Source: Burkholderia cepacia ATCC 25416
Lineage (GTDB): Bacteria; Pseudomonadota; Gammaproteobacteria; Burkholderiales; Burkholderiaceae
Direction of reading: 5' to 3'
NCBI RefSeq assembly: GCF_001411495.1
Contig: NZ_CP012981.1
Span: forward strand, 62,001-126,000
DNA: 64,000 bases
Part shown: positions 1-8,396 of the stretch, one piece after another
Numbering within the stretch: the first letter of the stretch is position 1
How the letters are laid out: each line of letters begins with the position of its first letter
Translations under genes and position numbers: made by a program
Notes under the pieces: model-generated
What the model saw: only the letters and a program-made list of their open reading frames with translations
The model's database searches: none
Told to the model about the DNA's origin: nothing

Positions 1-553
1 AAAGCACGCTCGCCGTGGACCCGGTGCCGCCCAGTTCGGCGCGCAGTGAACGCCCGAGCATCTCGACTGCGGCTTTGGACGCTGCGTAAGGCGCATTCAC
101 CATGCCGTTCACGAATGCGTAGGCCGATGAGGTGACCAGGACCTGGCCTCGATTGCGCAGAATCTCCGGCAATGCGGCCTTGACCGTGCGCCAAACCCCG
201 AGCAGATCGACCTCGACGATTCGCTCGAACTCCTGTTCATCGCAGCTGTACATGGTGGCGGGTAGATCGTGCCACGAGATGCCAGCATTGGCGAACGCAA
301 TGTCGAGGCGACCGAATCTATCGACGGCGCGTTGCACGACCGCCTTGGTGGCGGCAGCATCGGTGACATCGAGCGCCAAGGCGAGCGTGCGCTCGGAGTC
401 AAACTCCGCGGCGAGGCGGTCCACTGAAGCCTGCGTCACATCGGTTAGAACAAGTCGTGTTCCACATGCATGCAACGCACGCGCGGTCGCAGCGCCAATG
501 CCGCCTGCAGCACCCGTGATAAGCACGACTTTTTCCTGAAGATCGTAAGCCAC
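1..553 (-). CDS. Short-chain dehydrogenase/reductase (SDR), C-terminus cut by window edge
   Basis: NAD(P)-dependent oxidoreductase of the classical SDR fold, cytosolic, substrate unknown. The start is taken as GTG at 553, because a GAGGAG ribosome-binding site lies about 9 bases upstream and the protein then opens directly into the first beta strand. Visible motifs are the cofactor glycines TGAAGGIG near residue 14, an NAG motif, a serine in VTSS, and the catalytic YAASK. About 184 residues are present; the C-terminal substrate loop lies beyond the left edge. It follows the SDR at 675-1544 on the same strand after 121 bases, and so probably belongs to the same catabolic-looking operon. Confidence 0.85.
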   Translation of the reverse strand, partial: MAYDLQEKVVLITGAAGGIGAATARALHACGTRLVLTDVTQASVDRLAAEFDSERTLALALDVTDAAATKAVVQRAVDRFGRLDIAFANAGISWHDLPATMYSCDEQEFERIVEVDLLGVWRTVKAALPEILRNRGQVLVTSSAYAFVNGMVNAPYAASKAAVEMLGRSLRAELGGTGSTASVL

Positions 554-674
554 TTTGTACTGCTCCTCTGCTATTGGTTTTCCATTGCTGCGCAAACAAG
601 GGGCGATGGATGCCGGGTCATCGGCTCCGCAGATCATGCGAAGCCGATCGGTTCCCGCGGCCACCGATTGCCAT

Positions 675-1544
675 TCATTTCGCCGGAGCGTTCGCGGCCG
701 AATCGTTCCAGCCAGTTGCCGATGCCAGACTGATGGCGCGTTCAATGTCCCCGCCGCGAAAGCCGGCGCGTTCGACGAAGCGCCTGAAGAAGCCGGGCGC
801 CTTGGCCACGATCGTGTTGATCTTGGGTACGACGATCATGTCCGCGCGGCGCTCGATGCCTGCCACGATGTCCCGCACGACCTGCTCGCGCGGGATCATC
901 TTCCAGAAGCCTCGATCGTTGCCTCCCCACAATGCACGGCCGGCCGGATCGGCGACGACATCGTCCATCAGCGGCGTCGGGAAGAACGTCGGATGCGCGC
1001 TGCCGACCCCGATACCCAGATGACGAAGCTCCAGACGGATGCTGTCGCACATCGCCCACACGCCCGCCTTGCTGGCCGTATAGGACGCCTGTAGCGGCGA
1101 ATGTACAAACGCGGCCATTGACGAAATCGCCAGCATGTACCCGCGCTGTTGCTGGACGAATGGCAAGCCGGCACGGAACGTACGCCACACGCCGTTGAGG
1201 TTGATGTCGATGACACGATCAAACGCGGCCGGGTCGAGGGTGGCCATGGGGGCCATGGTGTCGATGCCCGCGTTGGCGATGACGACGTCAACCTGACCGA
1301 AGTGATGCGCCGCATTGGCCATTGCGGCTTCGAGGCTTTCGAAATCGCGGACGTCGGCAGTCCAGCCAAGAACGTCAGAAGGGCGGCCGAAGCTGCGAGT
1401 TTGCGCCGCGAGCCTGTCTGCCTCCAGGTCGAAAAGTGCGAGGCGCGCACCCCGTGCGTGCAGCGCTTCGGCCAAGGCCGATCCCAGGCCTCCGGTGGAA
1501 CCGGTAATGGCCACCACCTTGTTCGCCAGCTTATAAGTCGACAT
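675..1544 (-). CDS. SDR family oxidoreductase
   Basis: NAD(P)-dependent alcohol/ketone oxidoreductase of 289 residues. The N-terminal Rossmann motif TGSTGGLG lies near residue 15, followed by IANAG near 90, a catalytic serine in ISSMAAF near 142 and YTASK near 155. The protein is about 40 residues longer than minimal SDRs because of a C-terminal extension containing ERRADMIVVPK. The start ATG is preceded by AGGAGG placed inside the end of the upstream hydrolase gene; the two genes overlap by 14 bases, which suggests translational coupling. The substrate cannot be read from the sequence. Confidence 0.88.
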   Translation of the reverse strand: MSTYKLANKVVAITGSTGGLGSALAEALHARGARLALFDLEADRLAAQTRSFGRPSDVLGWTADVRDFESLEAAMANAAHHFGQVDVVIANAGIDTMAPMATLDPAAFDRVIDINLNGVWRTFRAGLPFVQQQRGYMLAISSMAAFVHSPLQASYTASKAGVWAMCDSIRLELRHLGIGVGSAHPTFFPTPLMDDVVADPAGRALWGGNDRGFWKMIPREQVVRDIVAGIERRADMIVVPKINTIVAKAPGFFRRFVERAGFRGGDIERAISLASATGWNDSAANAPAK

Positions 1545-2451
1545 GCGCGCCTCCTTGCTTCGTTGGAACGTGACGGCGGAGAAACGCCAGCTGGTCGGCG
1601 ATCACCTGTTCGAAGTCCTTGCCCACATAGATGTCGAAGTGGCCTGCCCGATACGCGCGCACTTCGCCTTTGGGTGCGCGGCTGGCATACCGTTTCGTCG
1701 GCTCCGCCGGAGCGACGGAGTCGGCTTCGCAAATGCAAAATAGAATCGGGCAGGAAATGTCGGCTGCCTTGCGACCGGGGCGGTACCGAACGATGTTCAG
1801 GCCGAAGCGTGCTGCGACCTGATTGCGAAATGCAGTACCGTCAGGTACGAGCGCGAGATAGCCATCCAGGGCATCCGGTGCGGTCATCAACGCGCCGGAA
1901 CCGGGCGGACCCGCCGTCGGCACCATCACCGGCGCCCTGCCGACGAGGGATAGCAGCACATCCAATAGCGCGAGCGCGGTAACCTTGAGCGCGCTACGCC
2001 AGTTCAACGCGAACAACGACGCGACCCCGTCCGTGAACGGGCATTGCGCGATGGCAGCGGCAATAGTTCGGTCGCGTGCTGCGGAGAGAATCACATGACC
2101 GCCGCCGAAGGAGGTCCCCCACAGGACCACCTGATCCGGCCGGAGATTGCGGTTCCCGCGTGCAAAAGCGATCGCACCCGACCAGTCCTCCAGTTGCCGA
2201 TCGATATCGAGCAATTGACGAGGGGAGCCGTCGCTCGCTCCGAAATGTCGATAGTCGAACACGAGGCACGCGTAGCCCTCCGCGCAAAAGCGTTGCGCAT
2301 AGGCATCGAGCCGCATTTCCTTGATTCCACCCAGCCCGTGCGCCATCACGATGACAGGAAACGGGCCCGTCCCGCGAGGCTCGTACAGCCAGCCACGGCA
2401 ATGTTCTCCGCGGCCGCCTGCTACGAACTCGACATTTTTTCGCCCGGCCAT
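1531..2451 (-). CDS. Alpha/beta hydrolase
   Basis: Serine hydrolase of 306 residues, probably an esterase or lactone/thioester hydrolase. The visible catalytic set is the nucleophile elbow GTSFGG, an acid in the stretch CEADSVAP, and a histidine in AGHFDIY near the C-terminus. An oxyanion-type HGLGG lies near residue 38. The start at 2451 has a GGGGGA ribosome-binding site; an in-frame ATG at 2502 would add 17 residues unlike the family. It is first in a minus-strand set with two SDRs and is divergent from a TetR gene, so repression by that TetR protein is likely. The substrate is unknown. Confidence 0.82.
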   Translation of the reverse strand: MAGRKNVEFVAGGRGEHCRGWLYEPRGTGPFPVIVMAHGLGGIKEMRLDAYAQRFCAEGYACLVFDYRHFGASDGSPRQLLDIDRQLEDWSGAIAFARGNRNLRPDQVVLWGTSFGGGHVILSAARDRTIAAAIAQCPFTDGVASLFALNWRSALKVTALALLDVLLSLVGRAPVMVPTAGPPGSGALMTAPDALDGYLALVPDGTAFRNQVAARFGLNIVRYRPGRKAADISCPILFCICEADSVAPAEPTKRYASRAPKGEVRAYRAGHFDIYVGKDFEQVIADQLAFLRRHVPTKQGGAHVDL

Positions 2452-2491
2452 GTGTCCCCCAAGGTGTGCGAGAATAGATTTCGATCCAATG

Positions 2492-2519
2492 TTGTAACGC
2501 ATTCTAACTTTGTAATGCG
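2492..2519. promoter_or_regulatory. Candidate operator between hydrolase and tetR
   Basis: The divergent intergenic region contains the near-perfect direct repeat TTGTAACGC / TTGTAATGC at 2492-2500 and 2510-2518, and the inverted repeat CGCATT-N10-AATGCG at 2498-2503 and 2514-2519. It lies between two divergent starts (2451 and 2546), where a TetR-family protein usually binds its own promoter. Binding is inferred. Confidence 0.45.
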
Positions 2520-2545
2520 ATCCATCCAGTGAGGTAAACCCCCGT

Positions 2546-3157
2546 ATGGAATCGAGAACTCAGCGTCGGGCTGCCGCGACCCGCCTGGCGATCCTGCAAG
2601 CCGCCGAGACTTTGCTGACGGAGGGCGGACTAGCCGCGGTCACGCCTGAATCGGTTGCGACCCGGGCGGATGTCGCAGTGCAGACGCTCTATAACCGTGT
2701 CGGTGGCCGTTCCGCGCTGCTCATTGCCGTGGCAGAGCGCGCGTTGGAAGAAAACCGCGAGTACATGGACGCGGCCTATGCATCTGATGGCGATGTGGAG
2801 ACGAAACTACGTTGTGTGGCAGCTGCTTACGCGCGGTTCGCCAAGGAGCGCCCGCACCAGTTCCGTATCCTTGTCGAACCACCGAATGAGCCGGAGGCGC
2901 TCGCGCGCATTGCTGCCCTGATCAGACAGCAAAACGCCAAATTGGCCGCATTGATCAGCCGAGGTATCGACGAAGGGTGGGTGGATGCAGATGTCGATCC
3001 GGAACACGCGTCGACTGCGCTGTGGGCAATGATGAATGGCATTTTCAGCCTGATGTGGCGCCCCGACAGCCTTCGACTGGATGTCGATCACATTGACGAT
3101 CTACTGCGTACCGCGATCTCATTGTTGACCGGCGGTATCAAGAGGCGGGGCGATTGA
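2546..3157 (+). CDS. TetR-family transcriptional regulator
   Basis: DNA-binding one-component regulator of 203 residues. The N-terminal helix-turn-helix spans roughly residues 8-55 (ILQAAETLLTEGG, then VATRADVAVQTLYNRVGGR). The C-terminal ligand-binding domain includes the stretch PNEPEALARI. It is divergent from the hydrolase-SDR-SDR set with about 94 bases between starts, and so probably represses that set and itself. The ligand is unknown. Base composition here is less GC-rich than in the housekeeping genes further right. Confidence 0.88.
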   Translation: MESRTQRRAAATRLAILQAAETLLTEGGLAAVTPESVATRADVAVQTLYNRVGGRSALLIAVAERALEENREYMDAAYASDGDVETKLRCVAAAYARFAKERPHQFRILVEPPNEPEALARIAALIRQQNAKLAALISRGIDEGWVDADVDPEHASTALWAMMNGIFSLMWRPDSLRLDVDHIDDLLRTAISLLTGGIKRRGD

Positions 3158-3410
3158 CGCGTAGACCCCAGACAGATCTGGCGACTACAAAAAACTTCAA
3201 GCGGTTCTCAACCGGTCTGCTGTCAGGCGGCCTTCCAAGGTGCCCGCAAACCAAGGGTTTCCTTTCGGTCAGTTTCGCTCATCTCACTTCGGGCTTCGGC
3301 TCGGAAGTTGGATGATTATCACGAAGGCGTGAACCGCAGGTAAGGACCCAACTTTCGCCGGTGTGGACGATGGCGGGAATAGACGTTGTACCTCGCAAGC
3401 TGCCGTTGAT

Positions 3411-3850
3411 TCAGGTAGCGTCGAAGAGCTGGAGTGGGTCGATTACGGCCCTTGATGAGGTGACGTCCAGGCAATCTCCGACCTGATCTGCCTCCGACTG
3501 AGAGATCAGGTCTGGACATGCACATCTCATCGCTTCGCTCAGCGTTGCGGTAAGAGATCTCGCGCTGAAAACGCTTGGACGGCATCCACGACAGTCGGAG
3601 ATGCGACCAATGTCGAAGCATTCACCGCGTCGGCGTAGCGGTCCTGCGCAGCGGGGTGTTGATCGGCCTGAGACAATCGCAGACAGCGCGGCAATGTATT
3701 CCTGGTATCGATCTATCTTCACTTGCCGCCAATCGGATGCGTGTGGTCGCGCTTTTGAGCAAGTATCGACGTAATCACCACGCCAACTAGGGCGAATAAG
3801 CCGGACGCGAGCGCGGCAAGCACTGCCGATAGCACTGCGGCGTTTGTCAT
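3411..3850 (-). pseudogene. Frameshifted remnant of a small membrane-anchored protein
   Basis: No single frame codes a whole protein, but consecutive pieces in different minus-strand frames join into one. From ATG at 3850 there is one hydrophobic segment ending SILAQKRDH. After a shift near 3745 comes DWRQVKIDRYQEYIAALSAI. After a second shift near 3675 comes QDRYADAVNASTLVASP. After a third, at a TTTT run near 3565, comes FQREISYRNAERSDEM. The order (membrane anchor, then YQEY/YADAVN/FQREISYRN segments) fits a hypothetical-protein family seen in proteobacteria; that family match is from memory. The downstream end is uncertain. It is probably inactive. Confidence 0.6.
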
Positions 3851-4452
3851 GGCCAGTTCCCGAATCGATCTTGTCGCGATTATGCCGCGCTTCCTCGTGC
3901 CAATCACTGACGTGATGCGACGGTTGCAAAGTAACTTTCTAGCGTAACGCCGGCTCGGGGGTGTGGGCGCGCGGGGCATTCTTTGCGCGCAGCGTTCCAG
4001 AAGGCAGGGCAACTCTCAACGTCGTCGTGCGGACGCCATAGCTCAGCAGTCTGTCTCCAACTTTATCTCCAAGAAAATGTGTACTTTGGAGATAGACTTG
4101 GAGATAACCACAGCCTTACCAGACAAGGCTTACGGGCCGATACAACCGTCTATCTCCAAATCTCCAGATATTTTTGCTTCCGGCGGCACAGCAACGTTCC
4201 GCATGGCACCGGCCTTCGACTGATCGAGCCTACGCCGATACGCCTGTTGGAATCTTCCGAGCGACCGCGCCCGAACGGCACACGCAGCAGATCGATATGA
4301 ATTCTGCGGCTGCCCGAAGCGTGGGGGGCAACTCTGGGGGCAACTCAGCAACGCTCCACAAGCAACACCCTTACACTACGGGCCTCACATAGAATTATTT
4401 CATTCCGGCCCTGGCACCAGTATTTCGCAGCGTCGTGCGCTGCATCTGTCGA
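3851..4452. other. Gene-free stretch with short clustered repeats
   Basis: I see no supported gene here. The region holds a cluster of TATCTCCAA / TTGGAGATA copies (4053-4170), a tandem GGGGGCAACTC pair (4324-4334, 4336-4346) and stop codons in all frames. With the pseudogene to the left and a terminator to the right, it reads as the decayed edge of an accessory segment. Confidence 0.5.
4053..4170. repeat. Cluster of 9-bp repeats TATCTCCAA in both orientations
   Basis: Forward copies are at 4064-4072 and 4151-4159. Reverse copies (TTGGAGATA) are at 4086-4094 and 4098-4106. Partial copies are GTCTCCAA at 4053-4060 and TCTCCAGATA at 4161-4170. The two adjacent reverse copies are 12 bases apart. 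The pattern is like iterons or integrase arm sites, but no replication or integrase gene is intact nearby. Confidence 0.6.
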
Positions 4453-4490
4453 AACCCGCGCAAGCTCGCCGCTTCGCGGGTTTTTTGTTT
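4452..4490 (+). terminator. Rho-independent terminator
   Basis: A stem AAACCCGCG (4452-4460) pairs with CGCGGGTTT (4475-4483), with a 14-base loop, followed by a T run. No annotated plus-strand gene ends just before it. It may terminate a small RNA or mark the old end of the accessory segment. Confidence 0.65.
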
Positions 4491-4566
4491 TTGCGGCACG
4501 CGCCGCAACGCGTACCCTCGCACAACAGTCCAAGCATCATGAGGATTCGCGGCACGGAGGCGCGCC

Positions 4567-4734
4567 ATGTCCATGCGCACGATTTCATCCCCGCTCCGCC
4601 GCCGCGTGCTCGCCGTGGCGCTCGTGCTCGTGCTGGGCGGATGCGACGTCCTCACCGCGCCGCCGGTGCCTGACTGGCCGGGCCCGCACGCACCGTATCC
4701 GTTCCCGGACAACATCCCGCATCGCACCGAATGA
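4567..4734 (+). CDS. Small predicted lipoprotein, 55 residues
   Basis: The start ATG follows GGAGG with 6 bases spacing. The N-terminus is arginine-rich (MSMRTISSPLRRR), then comes a hydrophobic stretch VLAVALVLVLGGC that ends in a lipobox-like LGGC, with cysteine at about residue 26. The mature part is only about 30 residues and proline-rich (APPVPDWPGPHAPYPFPDN). Such short lipoproteins are common in Burkholderia; the function is unknown. It converges on the LysR gene at 4771. Confidence 0.65.
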   Translation: MSMRTISSPLRRRVLAVALVLVLGGCDVLTAPPVPDWPGPHAPYPFPDNIPHRTE

Positions 4735-4770
4735 AGCGCCGGCCGTCCTGCCGCCGGCCGCGTCTCGCGC

Positions 4771-5673
4771 TCAGGCCATCAGTTCGCGAACGAAGTCGAG
4801 AAACACCCTCACCTTCGCCGAGACGAGGTTTGACGCGTGGTGATACGCGTAAAGCGGAAACGTCTCGTCCGCCCATTCCGGCAACAGCAGCACCAGCCGC
4901 CCTTCAGCCAGGATGTCCCGCGCATAGAGCTCCAGCAATTGCGCAATCCCCGCGCCGCCCAGGCACGCACCGAGCAGCATGCCCGTATCGTTGACCATCA
5001 GCCGGCCGGCGGCATCGAACGGCACCACTTCCTTGCCGCGATGGAATTCCCATTCGAACGGCCGCCCCGTCACCGGGTCGCGGATCAGCACGCAACGGTG
5101 CCCGTCCGCGAGGTCGCGCGGATGCCGCGGTTCGCCATGACGCGCGACATAGGCTGTCGACGCGCAGGTGAGCACGCGCGTTTCCAGCAGCAGCCGCGCA
5201 CGATACGACGACGGTTCCGGAATGCCGAATCGCACGGCCACGTCGAACCCGTCGGCGACGAGGTCGCCCATCCGGTCGCGCACGCTGATCTCGACGGACA
5301 GGTCGGGGAAGCGCTCGAGAAACCCGGCCATCTTCGGCGCCAGCACGTAGTGGCCGAAGGTCGCGTCGACATTGACGCGCAGCCGCCCCCTGACACGCGC
5401 CTTCGACTGGCCGGCGTCGATCGCCGCCTCCTCGATGCCGGCCAGCAGCGGCGCGACCGCCTCATAGAAACGCCGGCCCTCGTCGGTCAGCGTGATCGCG
5501 CGCGCCGTGCGGTTGAAGATCCGGATGCCGACGCGCTCTTCCAGCCGGGCGACGGCACGGCTCACCGCCGGCTGCGTCAATCCCATCGCTTCGCCGGCCC
5601 GCGCGAAGGTGCCGGCCTCGATCACCGCCGAAAGTACGCCGATCCCGCTCAAAAGCCTGCTGTCGAATGCCAT
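4771..5673 (-). CDS. LysR-family transcriptional regulator
   Basis: 300-residue LTTR. The N-terminal winged helix-turn-helix is in residues 10-65 (FARAGEAMGLTQPAVSRAVARLEERVGIRIFNR, read in parts). The periplasmic-binding-like effector domain runs from about residue 90 (RLRVNVDATFG) to the end. It is divergent from the SDR at 5791 across a 117-base AT-rich spacer, the usual arrangement for a LysR protein controlling its neighbour. The inducer is unknown. Confidence 0.9.
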   Translation of the reverse strand: MAFDSRLLSGIGVLSAVIEAGTFARAGEAMGLTQPAVSRAVARLEERVGIRIFNRTARAITLTDEGRRFYEAVAPLLAGIEEAAIDAGQSKARVRGRLRVNVDATFGHYVLAPKMAGFLERFPDLSVEISVRDRMGDLVADGFDVAVRFGIPEPSSYRARLLLETRVLTCASTAYVARHGEPRHPRDLADGHRCVLIRDPVTGRPFEWEFHRGKEVVPFDAAGRLMVNDTGMLLGACLGGAGIAQLLELYARDILAEGRLVLLLPEWADETFPLYAYHHASNLVSAKVRVFLDFVRELMA

Positions 5674-5790
5674 AAGACATACTTTTAGTCATTCTTGATC
5701 TTCTCATTATTCATTATTTTTATTGACCGAGGAAGCCTACATTAGTCCTGTCGCCGGATCGCTCGGCACTCACGAACCAAGGAGCAGGAC
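5674..5790. promoter_or_regulatory. Divergent LysR/SDR promoter region
   Basis: The spacer is AT-rich (around 5681-5725) in an otherwise GC-rich locus and contains repeated CATTATT/TCATTATT elements typical of a promoter with LysR boxes. AAGGAGCAGGAC supplies the SDR ribosome-binding site just before 5791. Exact operator positions are not determined. Confidence 0.45.
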
Positions 5791-6528
5791 ATGAGCACAT
5801 CGGAACAGGTCGCCCTCGTCACGGGTTCATCGCGCGGCATCGGCGCGGAAATCGCGCGCCAGCTCGCCCGGGACGGCTTCCGGGTCATCGTCAACTATGC
5901 CGGGAGCGCCGGCCCGGCCCGCGAAGTGGTCGACGCGATCGTCGCCGACGGCGGCCATGCCGTCGCGGTGCAGGCGAACGTCGCCGACCCGGCGGCCGTG
6001 GCCGCGCTGTTCGACGCCGCGCAAGCTGCATTCGGCGGCGTGGATGTCGTGGTCAATTCCGCGGGCGTGATGAAGCTGGCGACCATCGCCGACTGCGACG
6101 ATGCGCTCTTCGACGAAACGATCGCCACCAACGTGAAAGGCACGTTCAACGTATGCCGCGAAGCGGCCAGGCGGGTGCGCGACGGGGGACGCATCATCAA
6201 CCTGTCGACCAGCGTGATCGGCATGCGCATGCCGACTTACGGCGTGTACGTCGCCAGCAAGGCGGCAGTCGAAAGCCTGACGCAGGTGCTCGCGCAAGAA
6301 ATGCGCGGGCGCGGCGTCCGCGTGAATGCCGTCGCGCCGGGACCGGTCGCGACCGAGTTGTTCCTGCAGGGCAAGAGCCCCGAACTCGTCGATCGGCTCG
6401 CGAAGCTGAACCCGCTCGAGCGGCTCGGCCAGCCCGACGACATCGCGCGCGTCGTCGCATTCCTCGCCGGCCCCGACGGCGCGTGGGTCAACGGCCAGAT
6501 CCTGCGCGCCAACGGCGGCATGTGCTGA
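5791..6528 (+). CDS. SDR family oxidoreductase (3-oxoacyl-ACP reductase type)
   Basis: 245-residue classical SDR, cytosolic, NADP(H)-preferring by its motif. TGSSRGIG is near residue 11, NSAGV near 90, the serine is in NLSTSVIG, and YVASK is near 152. The C-terminus ends VNGQILRANGGM, the usual SDR terminal strand. It is divergent from a LysR regulator and 40 bases ahead of another SDR, so the two SDRs probably form one transcript. The substrate is not evident; FabG-like family members reduce many ketones. Confidence 0.9.
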   Translation: MSTSEQVALVTGSSRGIGAEIARQLARDGFRVIVNYAGSAGPAREVVDAIVADGGHAVAVQANVADPAAVAALFDAAQAAFGGVDVVVNSAGVMKLATIADCDDALFDETIATNVKGTFNVCREAARRVRDGGRIINLSTSVIGMRMPTYGVYVASKAAVESLTQVLAQEMRGRGVRVNAVAPGPVATELFLQGKSPELVDRLAKLNPLERLGQPDDIARVVAFLAGPDGAWVNGQILRANGGMC

Positions 6529-6568
6529 CGGGCCGCCTGCCTCGCCCCCCGCTTACCGGAGATCGATC

Positions 6569-7468
6569 ATGAAGGAAGTCATTCTCGTCACGGGTGCGTC
6601 CAGCGGCTTCGGCCTGCTGACGGCCCAGGCGCTCGCCCGCGCCGGCCATACCGTCTACGCGTCGATGCGCGAAAGCACCGGCCGCAACGCGCCGCGCGTC
6701 GCCGCCATTGCCGCCTACGCGCAGGAGCACGGGGTCGACCTGCGCACCGTCGAGCTCGACGTCGGCGACGACGCGTCCGTCGGTGCCGCCATCGATCGCG
6801 TGATCGCGGACAACGGCCGCCTGGACATCATCGTCCACAATGCCGGCCACATGGTGTTCGGTCCGGCCGAAGCGTTCACGCCCGAGCAGATCGCCCAGCT
6901 CTACGACATCAACGTCGTGTCGACCCAGCGCGTCAACCGCGCGGCGCTGCCGCACCTGCGCCGTCAGGGCCGCGGCCTGCTCGTCTGGGTGTCGTCGTCG
7001 TCCGCACGCGGCGGTACGCCGCCGTTCCTCGCCCCTTACTTCGCCGCGAAGGCCGCGATGGATTCGCTCGCGGTGTCCTATGCCGCCGAACTAGCCCGCT
7101 GGGGTATCGAGACGTCGATCGTCGTGCCGGGCGCCTTCACCCAGGGCACGAATCACTTCGCCCACGCGGGCAAGCCGGCCGATTCGGCCGTGCAGGCCGC
7201 CTACGACGACGGCCCCTATGCGGGCGTCGCCGGGCAGGCACTGCAAGGCCTCGCCGCGCTCGAACCGGCAGACGCCGATGCCGGCACCGTCGCGACGGCG
7301 ATTGCCGACATCGTCGCCGCACCCGCCGGCAAGCGCCCGTACCGCGTATTCGTCGATCCGTCGCAGGACGGCGCGGAGGAAGTGTTCCGCGTCGGCGATC
7401 GCGTCCGCCGCGAGATGTTCAGGAACATCGGCCTCGCCGACCTGCTGGCCGCCCGCGTCGGCAGTTGA
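6569..7468 (+). CDS. SDR family oxidoreductase
   Basis: 299 residues, longer than the first SDR because of an extended C-terminal part, as in the family resembling 17-beta-hydroxysteroid dehydrogenases. TGASSGFG lies near residue 8, VHNAG near 90, the serine run WVSSSSARG near 140 and YFAAK near 155. GGAGATCG precedes the start. It lies downstream of the SDR at 5791 and is probably co-transcribed under the same LysR control. The substrate is unknown. Confidence 0.88.
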   Translation: MKEVILVTGASSGFGLLTAQALARAGHTVYASMRESTGRNAPRVAAIAAYAQEHGVDLRTVELDVGDDASVGAAIDRVIADNGRLDIIVHNAGHMVFGPAEAFTPEQIAQLYDINVVSTQRVNRAALPHLRRQGRGLLVWVSSSSARGGTPPFLAPYFAAKAAMDSLAVSYAAELARWGIETSIVVPGAFTQGTNHFAHAGKPADSAVQAAYDDGPYAGVAGQALQGLAALEPADADAGTVATAIADIVAAPAGKRPYRVFVDPSQDGAEEVFRVGDRVRREMFRNIGLADLLAARVGS

Positions 7469-7505
7469 TCCGGTGCGTGCCCGGCGCCGGGCGCGGCGGC
7501 ACGCA

Positions 7506-8396
7506 TCAGCGCGGCTCGCAGAACCCGAGGATCGCTTCCGCAACCGCCGCCGGCGCCTCGCGCTGCGGAAAGTGGCCGACACCGTCCAGCACCTGCCGCG
7601 CGTAGCGGCCCGTGAAGAAGCGCTCACGCCCGGCCGAGCTGTCCGGGTGATTGCAGGTATCCGCGCCGCCGTGCAGCACCAGCGTCGGCAATGCCAGCAC
7701 CGGCGCGGGATTCAGGCGCGCGTCGTCATCGGCATGGGCCGGCGTGCCCGGCGCGAATCCCCACCGATGCCGATACGAATGCAGGACGACGTCGATCCAG
7801 TCGGGGCCGTCGAACGCGTCTGCCGCCGCCTCGAAATCGCCGTCGCGATACCAGCCCGGTGGCGACCACGTGTCCCACATCAGACGGGCAAACGCGCGGC
7901 GATCGTCGCGCAACGCCTGCTCGCCGCGCGGCGTCGCCATGAACCAGTGATACCAGTAATTGCGCGCCTGCTGCAGCGACAGCGGCTGCCCGGGATCGTT
8001 GGTGCCGTATCCGACCGACAGCATCACGAGATGCGATGCGGCGTCATCGCGCAGCCCGCACGCGTTCGCGGCCGCCCGGGCGCCCCAGTCGTGCCCGACC
8101 AGCACGGGCCGCTCGAGACCGAGTGCATCGACGAAGTCGAGCACATCTCGTCCGAGCGCCGCGAGCTGGCCGCTGCGCGGCACCGATGCGTCGCGAAAGC
8201 GCGTGGGCGCAAAGCCGCGCAGCGCGGGCGCGAGCACGCGGTAGCCGCGCGCGGCAAGGGTCGCCGCCACGGCGTCCCAGCCGATCGGGCTGTCCGGCCA
8301 GCCGTGCAGCAGTACCGCCACGCGCTCGCCGCGCGGGTTCCATTCGAGATAGGCAATATCCAGCGACGCGGTCGTCGCATGCGCGTAGGTCGTCAT
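7506..8396 (-). CDS. Alpha/beta hydrolase, epoxide-hydrolase type
   Basis: 296 residues. The oxyanion-hole motif HGWPDS lies near residue 31. The nucleophile elbow is VGHDWGARAA, with Asp rather than Ser as nucleophile, as in epoxide hydrolases and haloalkane dehalogenases. A late LHGGADTCNHP supplies an acid, and GHFPQREAP the catalytic histidine. No signal peptide is seen. It is divergent from the LysR gene at 8503, with an inverted repeat overlapping the start codon, so control by that regulator is likely. The exact substrate is unknown. Confidence 0.86.
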   Translation of the reverse strand: MTTYAHATTASLDIAYLEWNPRGERVAVLLHGWPDSPIGWDAVAATLAARGYRVLAPALRGFAPTRFRDASVPRSGQLAALGRDVLDFVDALGLERPVLVGHDWGARAAANACGLRDDAASHLVMLSVGYGTNDPGQPLSLQQARNYWYHWFMATPRGEQALRDDRRAFARLMWDTWSPPGWYRDGDFEAAADAFDGPDWIDVVLHSYRHRWGFAPGTPAHADDDARLNPAPVLALPTLVLHGGADTCNHPDSSAGRERFFTGRYARQVLDGVGHFPQREAPAAVAEAILGFCEPR

